DNA from: Pelagibacteraceae bacterium AG-325-C10
GTDB taxonomy: Bacteria > Pseudomonadota > Alphaproteobacteria > Pelagibacterales > Pelagibacteraceae
Direction of reading: 5' to 3'
DNA: 38,984 nucleotides
Assembly: GCA_003282975.1 (NCBI GenBank)
Contig: QBYD01000011.1
Location: 1-38,984 of the forward strand
Shown: positions 14,348-23,741 of the stretch, piece by piece
Numbering within the stretch: position 1 is the stretch's first letter
Layout: each line of letters begins with the position of its first letter
Program-made: the position numbers and the translations under genes
Notes under the pieces: generated by a model
Seen by the model: only the letters and a program-made list of their open reading frames with translations
The model's database searches: none
What the model was told of the DNA's origin: nothing

Positions 14348-15097
14348 TTACCGGTCCACTACTTCAATATTTTTTTCATTAACAAACTTTAAAATCTGGG
14401 AACTACATTCGTCAATTTTAGATTGATCCTCTGAACGTATTACAATTGAAACACCTAATTTTCCTGCATGAAAAAAAGGGTAGCTTCCAATTTCAACATC
14501 TTGATTATTGTTTTGAACTTTTGTTAAAGAGTCTGCAATTTCACTTTCAACTGTTTTTAAACTCACAGTTAAACTTAAAATAGGTTTTCCTCCTACTATT
14601 TCATTTTTTAAGCCACCCAACATTGATTTTAAAATTGATGGTACTCCAGGTAAACAAAATACATTCTCCACACTAAATCCAGGTGCACCACTTGTAGGAT
14701 TTAAAATTAAATTTGCATTTTCAGGCATCCAAACCATTTTTTGTCTACCTTCATTAAATTCACCAGTTTTATAATATGCCTCTAAAATTTTATAAGCTTC
14801 CTTATGTATTTCATATTTAATTCCAAATGCTTTCGAAACAGACTGTGCAGTTATATCATCGTGAGTTGGTCCAATACCACCAGTTGTAAAAACATAATTA
14901 TATTCTGACCTTAATAAATTTAATACATCAATAATTGTTTTCTCTACATCTGGAATAACTCTAACCTCACCAACTTTTACACCAATTGAATTAAGCCAAG
15001 TTGCTAAGGTTGAAGTATTAGTATCTTGAGTTCTTCCTGATAAAATTTCATTACCTATGATTAAAATTGCAGCATTAACTTTTGTGTTTTTAGTCAT
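14348..15097 (-). CDS. CinA N-terminal-domain protein (molybdopterin-binding/COG1058 family)
   Basis: The 249 residues form the MoaB/Mog-like domain of CinA with AILIIGNEILSGRTQDTN near the start, TTGGIGPTHDDITAQSV and LPGVPSILKSML. In two-domain CinA this part acts on ADP-ribose-type compounds, and a C-terminal amidase deamidates nicotinamide mononucleotide. The amidase half (about 150 residues) is absent here. The stop is followed directly by the cyclotransferase ATG. The gene is divergent from sfsA with only about 20 bases between the two start codons. A pyrophosphatase role in NAD cleanup is likely but inferred. Confidence 0.85.
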   Translation of the reverse strand: MTKNTKVNAAILIIGNEILSGRTQDTNTSTLATWLNSIGVKVGEVRVIPDVEKTIIDVLNLLRSEYNYVFTTGGIGPTHDDITAQSVSKAFGIKYEIHKEAYKILEAYYKTGEFNEGRQKMVWMPENANLILNPTSGAPGFSVENVFCLPGVPSILKSMLGGLKNEIVGGKPILSLTVSLKTVESEIADSLTKVQNNNQDVEIGSYPFFHAGKLGVSIVIRSEDQSKIDECSSQILKFVNEKNIEVVDR

Positions 15098-15111
15098 TTT
15101 AATTGTATAAT
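15082..15111 (+). promoter_or_regulatory. sfsA: Putative promoter giving a leaderless sfsA transcript
   Basis: A perfect TATAAT lies at 15106-15111, only six bases before the sfsA ATG at 15118. A weak -35 (TTGTGT, 15082-15087) stands 18 bases upstream, inside the divergent cinA-type gene. Transcription would start at or next to the ATG, so the long sfsA-to-grxD run may begin with a leaderless mRNA. Confidence 0.5.
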
Positions 15112-15117
15112 TTAGAA

Positions 15118-15816
15118 ATGGAATTTACCAAGTCTTTAGTAAAAGGCAAATTAATCAAAAGATATAAACGCTTCTTTACTGATATAAAATTGGGTAAAGA
15201 AATTGTCACAGCACATTGTCCTAATACAGGTTCTATGAAAGGCTTATTGGATGAAGGAAACGATGTCTATCTACTTCCAAATAATGATCCAAAAAGAAAA
15301 CTTAAATATGGACTTGAAATCATAAAAGCCCGAAAAAATCTAGTTGGGGTTAATACTCACATGGCTAATAAAATAGCCCAACATGGTTTAGAAAATAATC
15401 TTATAAAAGAACTTAAAGACAATGATTTAATAAAACCTGAGGTTTTTTTTAATAAAGAAACTAGATTTGATTTTCTACTCGAGAAAAAAAAACAAAAAAT
15501 TTTTGTTGAAGTTAAAAATGTGACTTTATTTAGAGATAAAAATACTGCTGAATTTCCAGACGCTATCACTTCTCGAGGCTCTAAACATTTGCTTACCCTT
15601 ATTGATGCCATAAAAAAAGGTTATAAAACTTATTTATTGTTTTTAGTGCAAATTCAAAATATGAAATATTTTAAAATAGCAAAAGATATTGACAATGAAT
15701 ATTATAAAAATTATTTAATTGCAAAAAAAGCAGGTGTAAATTTTTTAGCGTATAGATGTGATGTTAGTTCTAAAAAAATTTTTATAGATAAAAAACTTAA
15801 AATTATTGATGACTGA
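15118..15816 (+). CDS. sfsA: SfsA family protein (sugar fermentation stimulation protein homologue)
   Basis: SfsA is a conserved protein with an OB-like N-terminal domain and a nuclease-fold C-terminal domain; it was reported to bind DNA and affect maltose metabolism in E. coli, but its true role is unclear. The 232 residues begin MEFTKSLVKGKLIKRYKRFF, which aligns with the usual SfsA start. I therefore use the ATG at 15118 and not the TTG at 15103. Other family segments are HCPNTGSMKGLL, RFDFLLE, VEVKNVTL and FPDAITSRGSKHL. It is the first gene of the map/purine run and overlaps map by 8 bases. Confidence 0.92.
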   Translation: MEFTKSLVKGKLIKRYKRFFTDIKLGKEIVTAHCPNTGSMKGLLDEGNDVYLLPNNDPKRKLKYGLEIIKARKNLVGVNTHMANKIAQHGLENNLIKELKDNDLIKPEVFFNKETRFDFLLEKKKQKIFVEVKNVTLFRDKNTAEFPDAITSRGSKHLLTLIDAIKKGYKTYLLFLVQIQNMKYFKIAKDIDNEYYKNYLIAKKAGVNFLAYRCDVSSKKIFIDKKLKIIDD

Positions 15817-16579
15817 TTATAAAGAAAAATTTGAAAAAATGAGAATTGCAGGAAGACTAGCTGCAAACACACTGGATATGCTAACTGAAAATATTAAAGA
15901 AGGTGTTTCAACAGACTTTATAGATAAACTTGGATACGAATTTATTAGAGACAATGGTGGTCATTCAGCACCACTATATTACAGAGGCTTTACAAAATCA
16001 CTTTGCACATCTTTAAATCACGTAGTTTGTCATGGTATTCCATCTGATAGAACTTTAAGAGATGGAGACGCTATTAATGTAGATGTGACTGCTATTGTTG
16101 ACAATCACTATGGTGACACTAGTAAAATGTTTTCAGTAGGTAAGACTTCAGTCAAATTGAGTAATCTTATAGATATAACATATGAGTCTATGATGAGAGC
16201 TATCAAAATATTAAAACCTGGAATTAGATTAGGTGATATAGGATATGAAATTCAATCTTTTGTCGAAGAAAAAGGTTTTTCTGTTGTAAGAGATTTTTGT
16301 GGTCATGGAATAAGCACAACCTTTCATGAACCACCAAATATTTTACACTATGGAAGTAAAAATTCAGGCATGGATTTAAGACCTGGTATGACATTTACAA
16401 TTGAACCTATGATTAATGCTGGTAAATATGATGTAAAAATGTTGAATGATGGTTGGACAGCTGTTACAAAAGATAAATCTTTATCTGCACAATTTGAACA
16501 TACAATAGGAATTACTGAAAATGGTTATGAAATCTTTACAGAATCTGCTAAAGGTTTTTCTAAGCCCCCATACTTATAA
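15809..16579 (+). CDS. map: Methionine aminopeptidase, type I
   Basis: The enzyme removes the initiator methionine from nascent proteins and uses two divalent metals. The 256 residues carry all expected ligands: the first Asp in NVDVTAIVD, the second in GDTSKMF, His in GHGISTTFHEPPN, Glu in TIEPMI and Glu in FEHTIGI. HVVCHGIPSD near residue 70 is also typical. The ATG at 15809 lies inside the end of sfsA (ATGACTGA overlap); a TTG three bases earlier is less likely. purB begins 3 bases after the stop. Confidence 0.96.
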   Translation: MTDYKEKFEKMRIAGRLAANTLDMLTENIKEGVSTDFIDKLGYEFIRDNGGHSAPLYYRGFTKSLCTSLNHVVCHGIPSDRTLRDGDAINVDVTAIVDNHYGDTSKMFSVGKTSVKLSNLIDITYESMMRAIKILKPGIRLGDIGYEIQSFVEEKGFSVVRDFCGHGISTTFHEPPNILHYGSKNSGMDLRPGMTFTIEPMINAGKYDVKMLNDGWTAVTKDKSLSAQFEHTIGITENGYEIFTESAKGFSKPPYL

Positions 16580-16582
16580 TTA

Positions 16583-17875
16583 ATGATTAAAAGATATTCT
16601 CGTAAAGAATTAACTGACATTTGGTCAGAAGAAAATAAATATCAAATTTGGCTTGATGTTGAGATTGCTGCAGCTGAAGCAATGGAAAAAATAGGTCAAA
16701 TACCAAAAGGTGTTGCTTCAATTGTAAGAAAAAAAGCAAAAATTAATGTTAATAGAATTCATAAAATAGAGTCTGAAGTCAAACATGATGTAATTGCATT
16801 TTTAACATCGGTTACTGAAAAAGCTGGTATTAAAGCTAGATATTTACATCAAGGAATGACTTCATCTGATGTATTGGACACTAGCTTTAATATTCAAATG
16901 GTTCAATCAGGAAAAATAATTCTTAAAGATATTGATCAAATTTTAAAAGTTATAAAAAAACAAGCTAAAAAATATAAATTTACTCCGTGCATGGGAAGAA
17001 GCCATGGCATTCATGCGGAGCCTGTAACCTTTGGGTTAAAATTAGCTTCGTTTTACGAAGAATTTAAGAGAAATAGAAAAAGATTAGTTGATGCCATAGA
17101 TGAAGTTTCAACTTGTGCAATTTCAGGTGCTGTTGGGACTTTTGCAAATATCAATCCAAATGTTGAAAAACATGTTGCAAAAAAATTGGGTTTAAAAGTA
17201 GAACCCATATCAACACAAGTGATCCCTAGAGATAGACATGCTTTTTATTTTTCAGTTTTAGGAATTATTGCAGGATCAATAGAAAGAGTTGCAATTGAGA
17301 TAAGACATTTACAAAGAACAGAAGTGTATGAATTACAAGAATATTTTTCAAAAAATCAAAAGGGCTCTTCAGCAATGCCACATAAAAAAAATCCTATTTT
17401 AAGTGAAAACTTAACGGGACTTACTCGAATGGTCAGAAGTGCTGTAATACCTGCTTTAGAAAATATTGCTTTATGGCATGAAAGAGATATTTCTCATTCA
17501 AGTGTTGAAAGAAATATTGGTCCTGATGCAAATATTACAACTGACTTTGCTTTAGTAAGATTAACCAATATTTTAGATAATATGATTGTGTATCCAAAAA
17601 AAATGTTAGAAAATTTGAATATCACCAAAGGTTTAATCTTTTCACAAGAAGTTATGTTAGAATTAACAAAATCAGGTTTAAGTAGAGAACAATCGTATAA
17701 AGTGGTTCAAAGTTATGCCAAGAAATGTTTTGCTGAAAATCTAGATTTATTTGATGTTATCTCCTCTGATAAATTAATTATGAATAAAATTACCCCAAAA
17801 AAATTAAAATCTATATTTAGTTACGTAAAACACTTTAAAAATGTAAATTTGATCTTTAGAAGAGTTTTTAAATAA
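16583..17875 (+). CDS. purB: Adenylosuccinate lyase
   Basis: PurB acts twice in purine synthesis: it removes fumarate from SAICAR and from adenylosuccinate. The 430 residues belong to the fumarase/aspartase superfamily. Visible motifs are [14 protein letters not shown] (near residue 93), [14 protein letters not shown] with the catalytic His, and the mobile signature loop [12 protein letters not shown] with the catalytic Ser. It is followed by purC with a one-base overlap (TAATG), which matches the order of steps in the pathway. Confidence 0.97.
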   Translation: MIKRYSRKELTDIWSEENKYQIWLDVEIAAAEAMEKIGQIPKGVASIVRKKAKINVNRIHKIESEVKHDVIAFLTSVTEKAGIKARYLHQGMTSSDVLDTSFNIQMVQSGKIILKDIDQILKVIKKQAKKYKFTPCMGRSHGIHAEPVTFGLKLASFYEEFKRNRKRLVDAIDEVSTCAISGAVGTFANINPNVEKHVAKKLGLKVEPISTQVIPRDRHAFYFSVLGIIAGSIERVAIEIRHLQRTEVYELQEYFSKNQKGSSAMPHKKNPILSENLTGLTRMVRSAVIPALENIALWHERDISHSSVERNIGPDANITTDFALVRLTNILDNMIVYPKKMLENLNITKGLIFSQEVMLELTKSGLSREQSYKVVQSYAKKCFAENLDLFDVISSDKLIMNKITPKKLKSIFSYVKHFKNVNLIFRRVFK

Positions 17876-18660
17876 TGAAAAAAGGAAAAAAATTATACGA
17901 AGGTAAAGCTAAGATCATTTATGCTACAAATGATAAAGGTTTAGTTATTCAGTATTTTAAAGACGATGCAACAGCTTTTAATAATCAAAAAAAATCTGTT
18001 ATCGAAGGGAAAGGTGTTTTAAACAATAGAATATCTGAACATATTCTTTCAAATTTATCACAAATAGGAATTAAAAATCATTTGGTAAAAAGACTCAATA
18101 TGCGTGAACAAGTTATTAAGTTAGTTGAAATTATACCTATTGAATTCATTGTTAGAAATGTAGCATCTGGTTCTATTACTAAAAGACTAGGTATCGAGGA
18201 TGGTACTGTTTTAAAAGAGCCATTAATAGAGTATTGCTTAAAGGATGACAAATTGGGTGATCCATTAATTGCAGAGGAACATATTTTGGCTTTTGAATGG
18301 GCTACTAAAAAAGAGGTCGAAAAGGTAAAAAAGATGATCTTAAGAATTAATGATTTTATGATTGGAATGTTTAGAGGTGTTGGGATTAAACTCATTGATT
18401 TTAAACTAGAATTTGGAAGACTTAAAATTAATGGTAAAGATGAGGTTATACTTGCAGATGAAATAAGCCCTGACACATGTAGACTTTGGGACAGTATAAC
18501 TGATAAAAAATTAGATAAAGACAGATTTAGAAAAAATTTAGGCGATCTCATTCCAGCATACACAGAGGTTGCAAAAAGACTTGGTATCCTTCATGAACAA
18601 TCAAATGTTTCAGCAGTAAATGTTACAAAACTATCATCTGTTAAAAGAAAACGTAAATGA
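17875..18660 (+). CDS. purC: SAICAR synthetase
   Basis: PurC joins aspartate to CAIR with ATP. The 261-residue protein begins [17 protein letters not shown], the family start, and contains [14 protein letters not shown], the ATP-site segment [10 protein letters not shown] and [14 protein letters not shown]. Length is a little over the usual 240, with a charged C-terminal tail ending KRKRK. It overlaps purB by one base and purS by four (ATGA). Confidence 0.97.
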   Translation: MKKGKKLYEGKAKIIYATNDKGLVIQYFKDDATAFNNQKKSVIEGKGVLNNRISEHILSNLSQIGIKNHLVKRLNMREQVIKLVEIIPIEFIVRNVASGSITKRLGIEDGTVLKEPLIEYCLKDDKLGDPLIAEEHILAFEWATKKEVEKVKKMILRINDFMIGMFRGVGIKLIDFKLEFGRLKINGKDEVILADEISPDTCRLWDSITDKKLDKDRFRKNLGDLIPAYTEVAKRLGILHEQSNVSAVNVTKLSSVKRKRK

Positions 18661-18899
18661 AAATTTCAGTAATTATAACTCTTAAAAAAGATGTACTTGA
18701 TCCTCAAGGTAAAGTTATCCATCAAACTTTAGATGGAATGGGTTTCAACGATGTCAATGAAGTTAGACAAGGAAAATATTTTGAAATTGATACTAAAGAG
18801 AGTGTTCCAAACAAAGCTAAAGAAAAAGTTGAAGAAATGTGTAAAAAACTTTTAGCTAATTTAGTTATCGAAAATTATAAAATTATTGATGTACAATAA
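18657..18899 (+). CDS. purS: FGAM synthase subunit PurS
   Basis: PurS is the small bridging subunit of the three-part FGAM synthase (PurS, PurQ and small PurL) found in alphaproteobacteria and Gram-positives. At 80 residues it has the normal length and shows the motifs [14 protein letters not shown] and [10 protein letters not shown]. The ATG sits in the purC stop (ATGA overlap), and purQ starts 4 bases later. Confidence 0.95.
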   Translation: MKISVIITLKKDVLDPQGKVIHQTLDGMGFNDVNEVRQGKYFEIDTKESVPNKAKEKVEEMCKKLLANLVIENYKIIDVQ

Positions 18900-18903
18900 T
18901 TAA

Positions 18904-19587
18904 ATGAAATCATCTGTTATTACATTTCCTGGTTCTAATTGTGATAGAGATATGGACGTTGCTCTAAAAAAATTTGGTTTTAAAAATAAAATGGTTTGGC
19001 ATGATGATACTGAACTTCCCAAAAGTGATTTAGTCGTATTACCGGGGGGTTTTTCTTATGGAGATTATCTAAGATGTGGAAGCATGGCTTCAAAGTCAAA
19101 AATAATGAAATCAGTTATGAACTTTGCTAACTCGGGTGGAATGGTGATGGGAATTTGCAATGGATTTCAAATTTTAGTTGAAACAGGGCTTGTTCCAGGA
19201 GTTTTGCTAAGAAACAAATATTTAGAATTTATTTGTAAAAATGTATTCGTAAAAATTAAAAATAAAAAAAATACCTTCTTTAAAAATATTGATAATGATG
19301 TTTTAGAATTTCATATTGCTCATAATGAAGGAAATTATTTTTGTACAAAAGATCAATTAAAAGAAATTGAAGATAATGAACAAGTTGCAATTAATTACTG
19401 TGATAAAGATGGAAAAACAGAAGAACAATTTAATCCGAATGGGTCAATTAAAAATATTGCAGGTATATTTAATAAAGAAAAAAATGTTTTAGGAATGATG
19501 CCTCATCCTGAGAGGATGATTGACCTTTCTCTATCAGGTGAAGATGGTTCACTTTTTTTTAATAATTTGATTAATAACCTTAAATGA
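18904..19587 (+). CDS. purQ: FGAM synthase glutaminase subunit PurQ
   Basis: PurQ releases ammonia from glutamine for FGAM synthase. The 227-residue class I glutamine amidotransferase shows the catalytic triad Cys85 (GICNGFQ), His201 and Glu203 (MMPHPERM). The start [16 protein letters not shown] and the [16 protein letters not shown] segment are typical. It overlaps purL by four bases. Confidence 0.97.
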   Translation: MKSSVITFPGSNCDRDMDVALKKFGFKNKMVWHDDTELPKSDLVVLPGGFSYGDYLRCGSMASKSKIMKSVMNFANSGGMVMGICNGFQILVETGLVPGVLLRNKYLEFICKNVFVKIKNKKNTFFKNIDNDVLEFHIAHNEGNYFCTKDQLKEIEDNEQVAINYCDKDGKTEEQFNPNGSIKNIAGIFNKEKNVLGMMPHPERMIDLSLSGEDGSLFFNNLINNLK

Positions 19588-21776
19588 CAGCAAACGAACA
19601 AGTAGCTATAGATCATGGTCTTAAAAAAGACGAATATGCTAAAATTTGTAAGTTACTTAAACGAACTCCAAATATTACAGAACTTGGTATTTTCTCCGCT
19701 ATGTGGAATGAGCATTGCTCTTATAAATCATCAAGACTTCACTTAAAAAAACTTCCTACTAAGGGCAAACAAGTAATTCAAGGACCAGGAGAAAATGCTG
19801 GAGTAATTGATATTGGTGACGATGATGCTATAGTTTTTAAAATTGAAAGTCACAACCACCCTTCTTTTATTGAGCCTTATCAGGGAGCTGCAACCGGTGT
19901 TGGTGGAATAATGAGAGATGTATTTACAATGGGAGCTAGACCTATTGCTAATTTAAACTCTATTCATTTTGGATCCCCTCAACATAAAAAAACTAAAAAC
20001 CTATTAAGAGGTGTGGTTCACGGTATTGGTGGCTACGGAAATTGTATGGGAGTTCCAACTGTGGCTGGTCAAACTAACTTTGATAGTTCATATAATGGTA
20101 ATATCCTAGTAAATGCAATGACTTTGGGGTTAGTTAAAAAAGATAAGATTTTCTACTCTAAAGCTGCAGGATTAAATAAACCTGTAATTTATGTCGGATC
20201 TAAAACAGGTCGTGATGGAATTCACGGTGCCAGTATGGCTTCAGCTAGTTTCGATGAAAAAATTGAAGAAAAAAAACCAACAGTTCAAGTTGGAGATCCT
20301 TTTACAGAAAAATTACTCCTTGAAGCTTGTTTAGAATTAATGGCAGGAGACTCAATTATTGCTATACAAGACATGGGTGCTGCTGGACTTACTTCATCTA
20401 GTATTGAAATGGCATCTAAAGGAAATCTTGGAATTGAAATTAATCTAAATAAAGTTCCTTGTAGAGAAGCAAAGATGACACCATATGAAATTATGCTTTC
20501 AGAAAGCCAAGAAAGAATGTTGATTGTTTTAGAAAGTGGAAAAGAAGAACAAGCTAAAAAAATATTTGATAAATGGAACTTGGATTTTGCTGTTATTGGT
20601 AAAACTACTAAATCAAAAAAAATTGAGCTTTATTTTAATGATGAGCAAGTTGCTGACATTCCAGTGAATACTTTAGTTGAAAATTCGCCTATGTATGACC
20701 GTAAATGGAAAAAAACAAAACTACCTAAAAAAAATAAAATTAAAAAAGAAGATCTTAAAAATTTAAAGATAATTGATGTCTTAAAAAAAATTTTAGCAAA
20801 TCCAAATGTTTGTAGCAAAGAATGGATTTGGCAACAATATGATCATACTGTTATGGGAGACACCATTCAAAAACCAGGTGGAGACTCGGGAGTTGTTAGA
20901 GTTCATGGAACTGATAAAGCTGTTGCAGCATCAGTTGATAGCTCTGCTGTATATTGTTGGGCACACCCTTTAACAGGTGGAAAACAAGTTGTTTGCGAAA
21001 GTTTTAGAAACTTAATTTCTGTTGGTGCTAAACCAATAGCTATTACAAACTGTTTAAACTTTGGTAGTCCTGAAAATGAAGAAAACATGGGTGAGTTTGT
21101 AGAGTGTGTTCAGGGTATAGGTGAAGCAGCTGAATACTTAAAATTCCCAGTTGTTTCAGGAAATGTATCTTTTTATAATCAAACGAAAGATGAAGGTATC
21201 AAGCCAACTCCATCGATTGGTGGTGTTGGTTTAATTAAAGATTATAAAAAAATGATCACAATGAACCTTAAAAAGGTTGATAATATAATTTTAGTTATCG
21301 GTAAAACTGAAGGTCATATAGATCAAAGTTTATTTGCGAGAAATATATTAGATGAAAAAAATGGACCACCACCAGAAATAAATCTATTTAATGAAAAAAA
21401 TAATGGAGAAACTTTATTAAAATTAATAAATAGCAACCTAGTTCAAAGTGCTCACGATGTATCAGTTGGTGGTATAATTACTGCTGTTAGCAAGATGTGT
21501 ATTAAAGGAAATAAGGGTATAAATCTTAAAAAACCAAAATATTTAATTAATGAAATTGAATACTTTTTTGCTGAAGATCAAGGTCGATATATAATTGAGA
21601 TTACCAAAAAGGATCTTAAAAAAGTAACTGATATACTTAATAAAAATGCTGTCCATTTTGATGAATTAGGAACAGTGAATGAAAACGAGCTATTTATTAA
21701 TGAAAAGACAAAAGTTACAATTGACGAATTAAAAACATCTAATACAAGTTGGTTAACTACATATATGAGTAAATAA
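19584..21776 (+). CDS. purL: FGAM synthase subunit PurL (small type)
   Basis: PurL carries the ATP-dependent synthase activity that converts FGAR to FGAM with ammonia supplied by PurQ. The 730 residues match the small PurL used with separate PurS and PurQ. Motifs include [16 protein letters not shown] near residue 40, [36 protein letters not shown] and, in the repeated second half, [14 protein letters not shown] and [12 protein letters not shown]. It is followed by bolA with a one-base overlap. Confidence 0.98.
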   Translation: MTANEQVAIDHGLKKDEYAKICKLLKRTPNITELGIFSAMWNEHCSYKSSRLHLKKLPTKGKQVIQGPGENAGVIDIGDDDAIVFKIESHNHPSFIEPYQGAATGVGGIMRDVFTMGARPIANLNSIHFGSPQHKKTKNLLRGVVHGIGGYGNCMGVPTVAGQTNFDSSYNGNILVNAMTLGLVKKDKIFYSKAAGLNKPVIYVGSKTGRDGIHGASMASASFDEKIEEKKPTVQVGDPFTEKLLLEACLELMAGDSIIAIQDMGAAGLTSSSIEMASKGNLGIEINLNKVPCREAKMTPYEIMLSESQERMLIVLESGKEEQAKKIFDKWNLDFAVIGKTTKSKKIELYFNDEQVADIPVNTLVENSPMYDRKWKKTKLPKKNKIKKEDLKNLKIIDVLKKILANPNVCSKEWIWQQYDHTVMGDTIQKPGGDSGVVRVHGTDKAVAASVDSSAVYCWAHPLTGGKQVVCESFRNLISVGAKPIAITNCLNFGSPENEENMGEFVECVQGIGEAAEYLKFPVVSGNVSFYNQTKDEGIKPTPSIGGVGLIKDYKKMITMNLKKVDNIILVIGKTEGHIDQSLFARNILDEKNGPPPEINLFNEKNNGETLLKLINSNLVQSAHDVSVGGIITAVSKMCIKGNKGINLKKPKYLINEIEYFFAEDQGRYIIEITKKDLKKVTDILNKNAVHFDELGTVNENELFINEKTKVTIDELKTSNTSWLTTYMSK

Positions 21777-22006
21777 TGGCAATGGATTTAAAAGAAATTG
21801 AGAGTTTAATTAAAGAGGCACTTTCTGATGCTATAGTTGAAATTCAAGATTTAGCTGGAGATGGTAATCATTATTCAGCAACAGTGACTTCATCTCAATT
21901 TTCAGGGAAAAGTAAAATTGAACAACATAAAATGGTATATAATTCACTTAAAGGTAAAATGGGTAACGAACTTCATGCCCTAGCAATTAAAACAAAGGAG
22001 CAGTAA
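21776..22006 (+). CDS. bolA: BolA-family protein
   Basis: A 76-residue BolA protein with the class II KH-like fold. The family segments are the helix LKEIESLIKEALSDAIVEIQDL, DGNHYSATVTSSQFSGKSKIEQHKMVYNSLKG with the conserved His positions, and the C-terminal HALAIKTKEQ. BolA proteins bind a 2Fe-2S cluster together with a monothiol glutaredoxin, and the very next gene is that partner. It shares single bases with purL and grxD, so all are probably one transcript. Confidence 0.92.
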   Translation: MAMDLKEIESLIKEALSDAIVEIQDLAGDGNHYSATVTSSQFSGKSKIEQHKMVYNSLKGKMGNELHALAIKTKEQ

Positions 22007-22344
22007 TGGACGAAAATACAAAAAACACAATTCAAAATCATATAGACACAAATGAAATTTGTTTGTTTATGAAAGGAACACCTGATGCTCCTCAGTGTGG
22101 ATTTTCAATGGCAGTAACAAATATGTTAAAACTTCTTGAAGTAAAATTTCATAGCGTTAATGTTTTAGAAGATCAAAACATTAGAGAAGGTATTAAAACT
22201 TTCAGTGACTGGCCAACTATCCCTCAACTATATATTCAAAAAGAATTTATTGGTGGTTGTGATATCGTAAAAGAGATGTATGAAAGTGGAGAATTAGCAA
22301 AATTGTTTGGGGCTAAAGGAATTAGTTTTAAAGCTAAAAATTAA
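22006..22344 (+). CDS. grxD: Monothiol glutaredoxin (Grx4/GrxD family)
   Basis: A 112-residue cytoplasmic glutaredoxin with the single-cysteine CGFS active site (APQCGFS, about residues 28-34) and the glutathione-binding segments WPTIPQLYI and GGCDIVKEM. This class carries and delivers Fe-S clusters and does not reduce disulfides. The BolA gene precedes it directly. An AGGAG stretch before the start offers a good ribosome-binding site. It is the last gene of the plus-strand run and ends 6 bases from the convergent rpsD. Confidence 0.96.
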   Translation: MDENTKNTIQNHIDTNEICLFMKGTPDAPQCGFSMAVTNMLKLLEVKFHSVNVLEDQNIREGIKTFSDWPTIPQLYIQKEFIGGCDIVKEMYESGELAKLFGAKGISFKAKN

Positions 22345-22350
22345 TTATTA

Positions 22351-22968
22351 TTATCTAGAGTAATATTCAATTACTAAATTTGGTTCCATGACGATTGGAT
22401 AAGGAACTTCTTCAAATTTAGGAGTTCTTACAAATTTAAATTTTTTATTTTTCTCATCCATCTGGATGTACTCTGGAGCTTCTCTTTCTTTATTAGCTAA
22501 AGCGATATCAATTATTGCAAGTTGTTTAGATTTATCTCTGATCTCAATTGTATCTTCTTCTTTAACTAAATAACTTCCAATGTTAACCTTTTTGCCGTTT
22601 ACTCTTACATGGTTATGATTGATTAATTGTCTTGCAGAAAAAATTGTAGTTGCAAACTTCGCTCTGTAAATTACTGCATCTAATCTTCTTTCAAGTAATC
22701 CAATTAAGTTTTCACCAGTATCACCTTTAAGCATAACTGCTTTTTTATAAATATTTCTAAATTGTCTTTCGTTAATGTTTCCATAATAAGCTTTTAATTT
22801 TTGCTTAGCTTGTAACTGAATTCCATAGTCTGATGGTTTACCTTGTCTTGACTGTCCGTGCTGGCCTGGTCCGTAAGCTCTAGTATTGAAAGGACTTTTG
22901 GGTCTTCCCCATAGGTTAACCTTTAATCTTCTATCTACTTTATGTTTAGAGTTTAATCTTTTTGTCAT
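22351..22968 (-). CDS. rpsD: Ribosomal protein S4
   Basis: S4 is a primary 16S rRNA-binding protein that starts assembly of the 30S body. The 205 residues begin [20 protein letters not shown] and show the S4/RNA-binding domain with [39 protein letters not shown] and the ending [12 protein letters not shown]. The gene stands alone here, away from the rpoA/alpha operon, as in many alphaproteobacteria. It has its own promoter. Confidence 0.98.
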   Translation of the reverse strand: MTKRLNSKHKVDRRLKVNLWGRPKSPFNTRAYGPGQHGQSRQGKPSDYGIQLQAKQKLKAYYGNINERQFRNIYKKAVMLKGDTGENLIGLLERRLDAVIYRAKFATTIFSARQLINHNHVRVNGKKVNIGSYLVKEEDTIEIRDKSKQLAIIDIALANKEREAPEYIQMDEKNKKFKFVRTPKFEEVPYPIVMEPNLVIEYYSR

Positions 22969-22980
22969 TTAATAATGGGG

Positions 22981-23008
22981 TTTATAAGCTTACAGGATAT
23001 TTTGTCAA
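22981..23008 (-). promoter_or_regulatory. rpsD: Strong predicted promoter of rpsD
   Basis: On the minus strand a perfect TTGACA (23003-23008) and TATAAA (22981-22986) are 16 bases apart. The -35 box abuts the trmJ stop codon. The predicted start leaves a leader of only about six bases before the rpsD ATG, with no Shine-Dalgarno site. Confidence 0.6.
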
Positions 23009-23722
23009 TCAACGTTTTTTACCTAAACTGGCGAATACACTAGCTAATATTCGTGTCTCTTTAGCTGATAATTCCATTTTATAGAAAATATTTCTAAGAT
23101 TTTCCAACATTATAGGTTTCTTTTCTTTAGGTTTAAAAAAGTTTATTTCATCCAAGTTTTTAATACATAAGTTGGTCATAGCATGTATTTCTTTTTTTGA
23201 TGCAGCTTTAACTTTTTTTGATTTTTTAAAATTAGAAGTCTTTGATTTAATTATACTTGAAACATATTGAGCAATAATGATTAGACTATGAGAAAGATTT
23301 AAAGATTTAAAATCAGGATTAGTTGGAATTTGCAATGTATAATTTGCATAACTTACCTCATTATTTGATAAGCCTGATGCCTCTGATCCAAAAAGAAATG
23401 CCACTTTTTTAGTAAAATCAATTTTTTTTAAATCTTCTAATTGGATGTGTTTAATATTTTTGTTTCTAAATCTTGCTGATGTCGCAATCACATATTCAAT
23501 ATTTTTTAATGCTGGCTCTAAATTATCAAAAACTTTACTTTTACTGATTATATTTTTTGCACCAACAGATGTTGCTAAAATTTTATCATTTGGAAAAATA
23601 GGTTTTGGATCTATTACAGTTAATTTTTGAAAATTAAAGTTCTTCATCCCTCTAGCGCAAGCACCAATGTTTTCTGATAGTTGGGGTTTATGTAAGATAA
23701 AAGTAATATTGTTTGATGACAT
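23009..23722 (-). CDS. trmJ: tRNA (cytidine/uridine-2'-O-)-methyltransferase TrmJ
   Basis: A SPOUT-class enzyme that methylates the ribose of position 32 in the anticodon loop of several tRNAs. The 237 residues show the N-terminal ITFILHKPQLSENIGACARGMKNF, motif 2 FLFGSEASGLSNNEV and motif 3 IPTNPDFKSLNLSHSL, followed by a lysine-rich C-terminal extension (about 165-237) typical of TrmJ and not of TrmL. It lies between cimA and rpsD on the same strand. Confidence 0.9.
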   Translation of the reverse strand: MSSNNITFILHKPQLSENIGACARGMKNFNFQKLTVIDPKPIFPNDKILATSVGAKNIISKSKVFDNLEPALKNIEYVIATSARFRNKNIKHIQLEDLKKIDFTKKVAFLFGSEASGLSNNEVSYANYTLQIPTNPDFKSLNLSHSLIIIAQYVSSIIKSKTSNFKKSKKVKAASKKEIHAMTNLCIKNLDEINFFKPKEKKPIMLENLRNIFYKMELSAKETRILASVFASLGKKR

Positions 23723-23741
23723 AATGTTAATGTATCAATTC

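Noticed and set aside
15103-15117. TTG start for sfsA
   Set aside because: It overlaps the predicted TATAAT box, and the ATG at 15118 matches the normal SfsA N-terminus.
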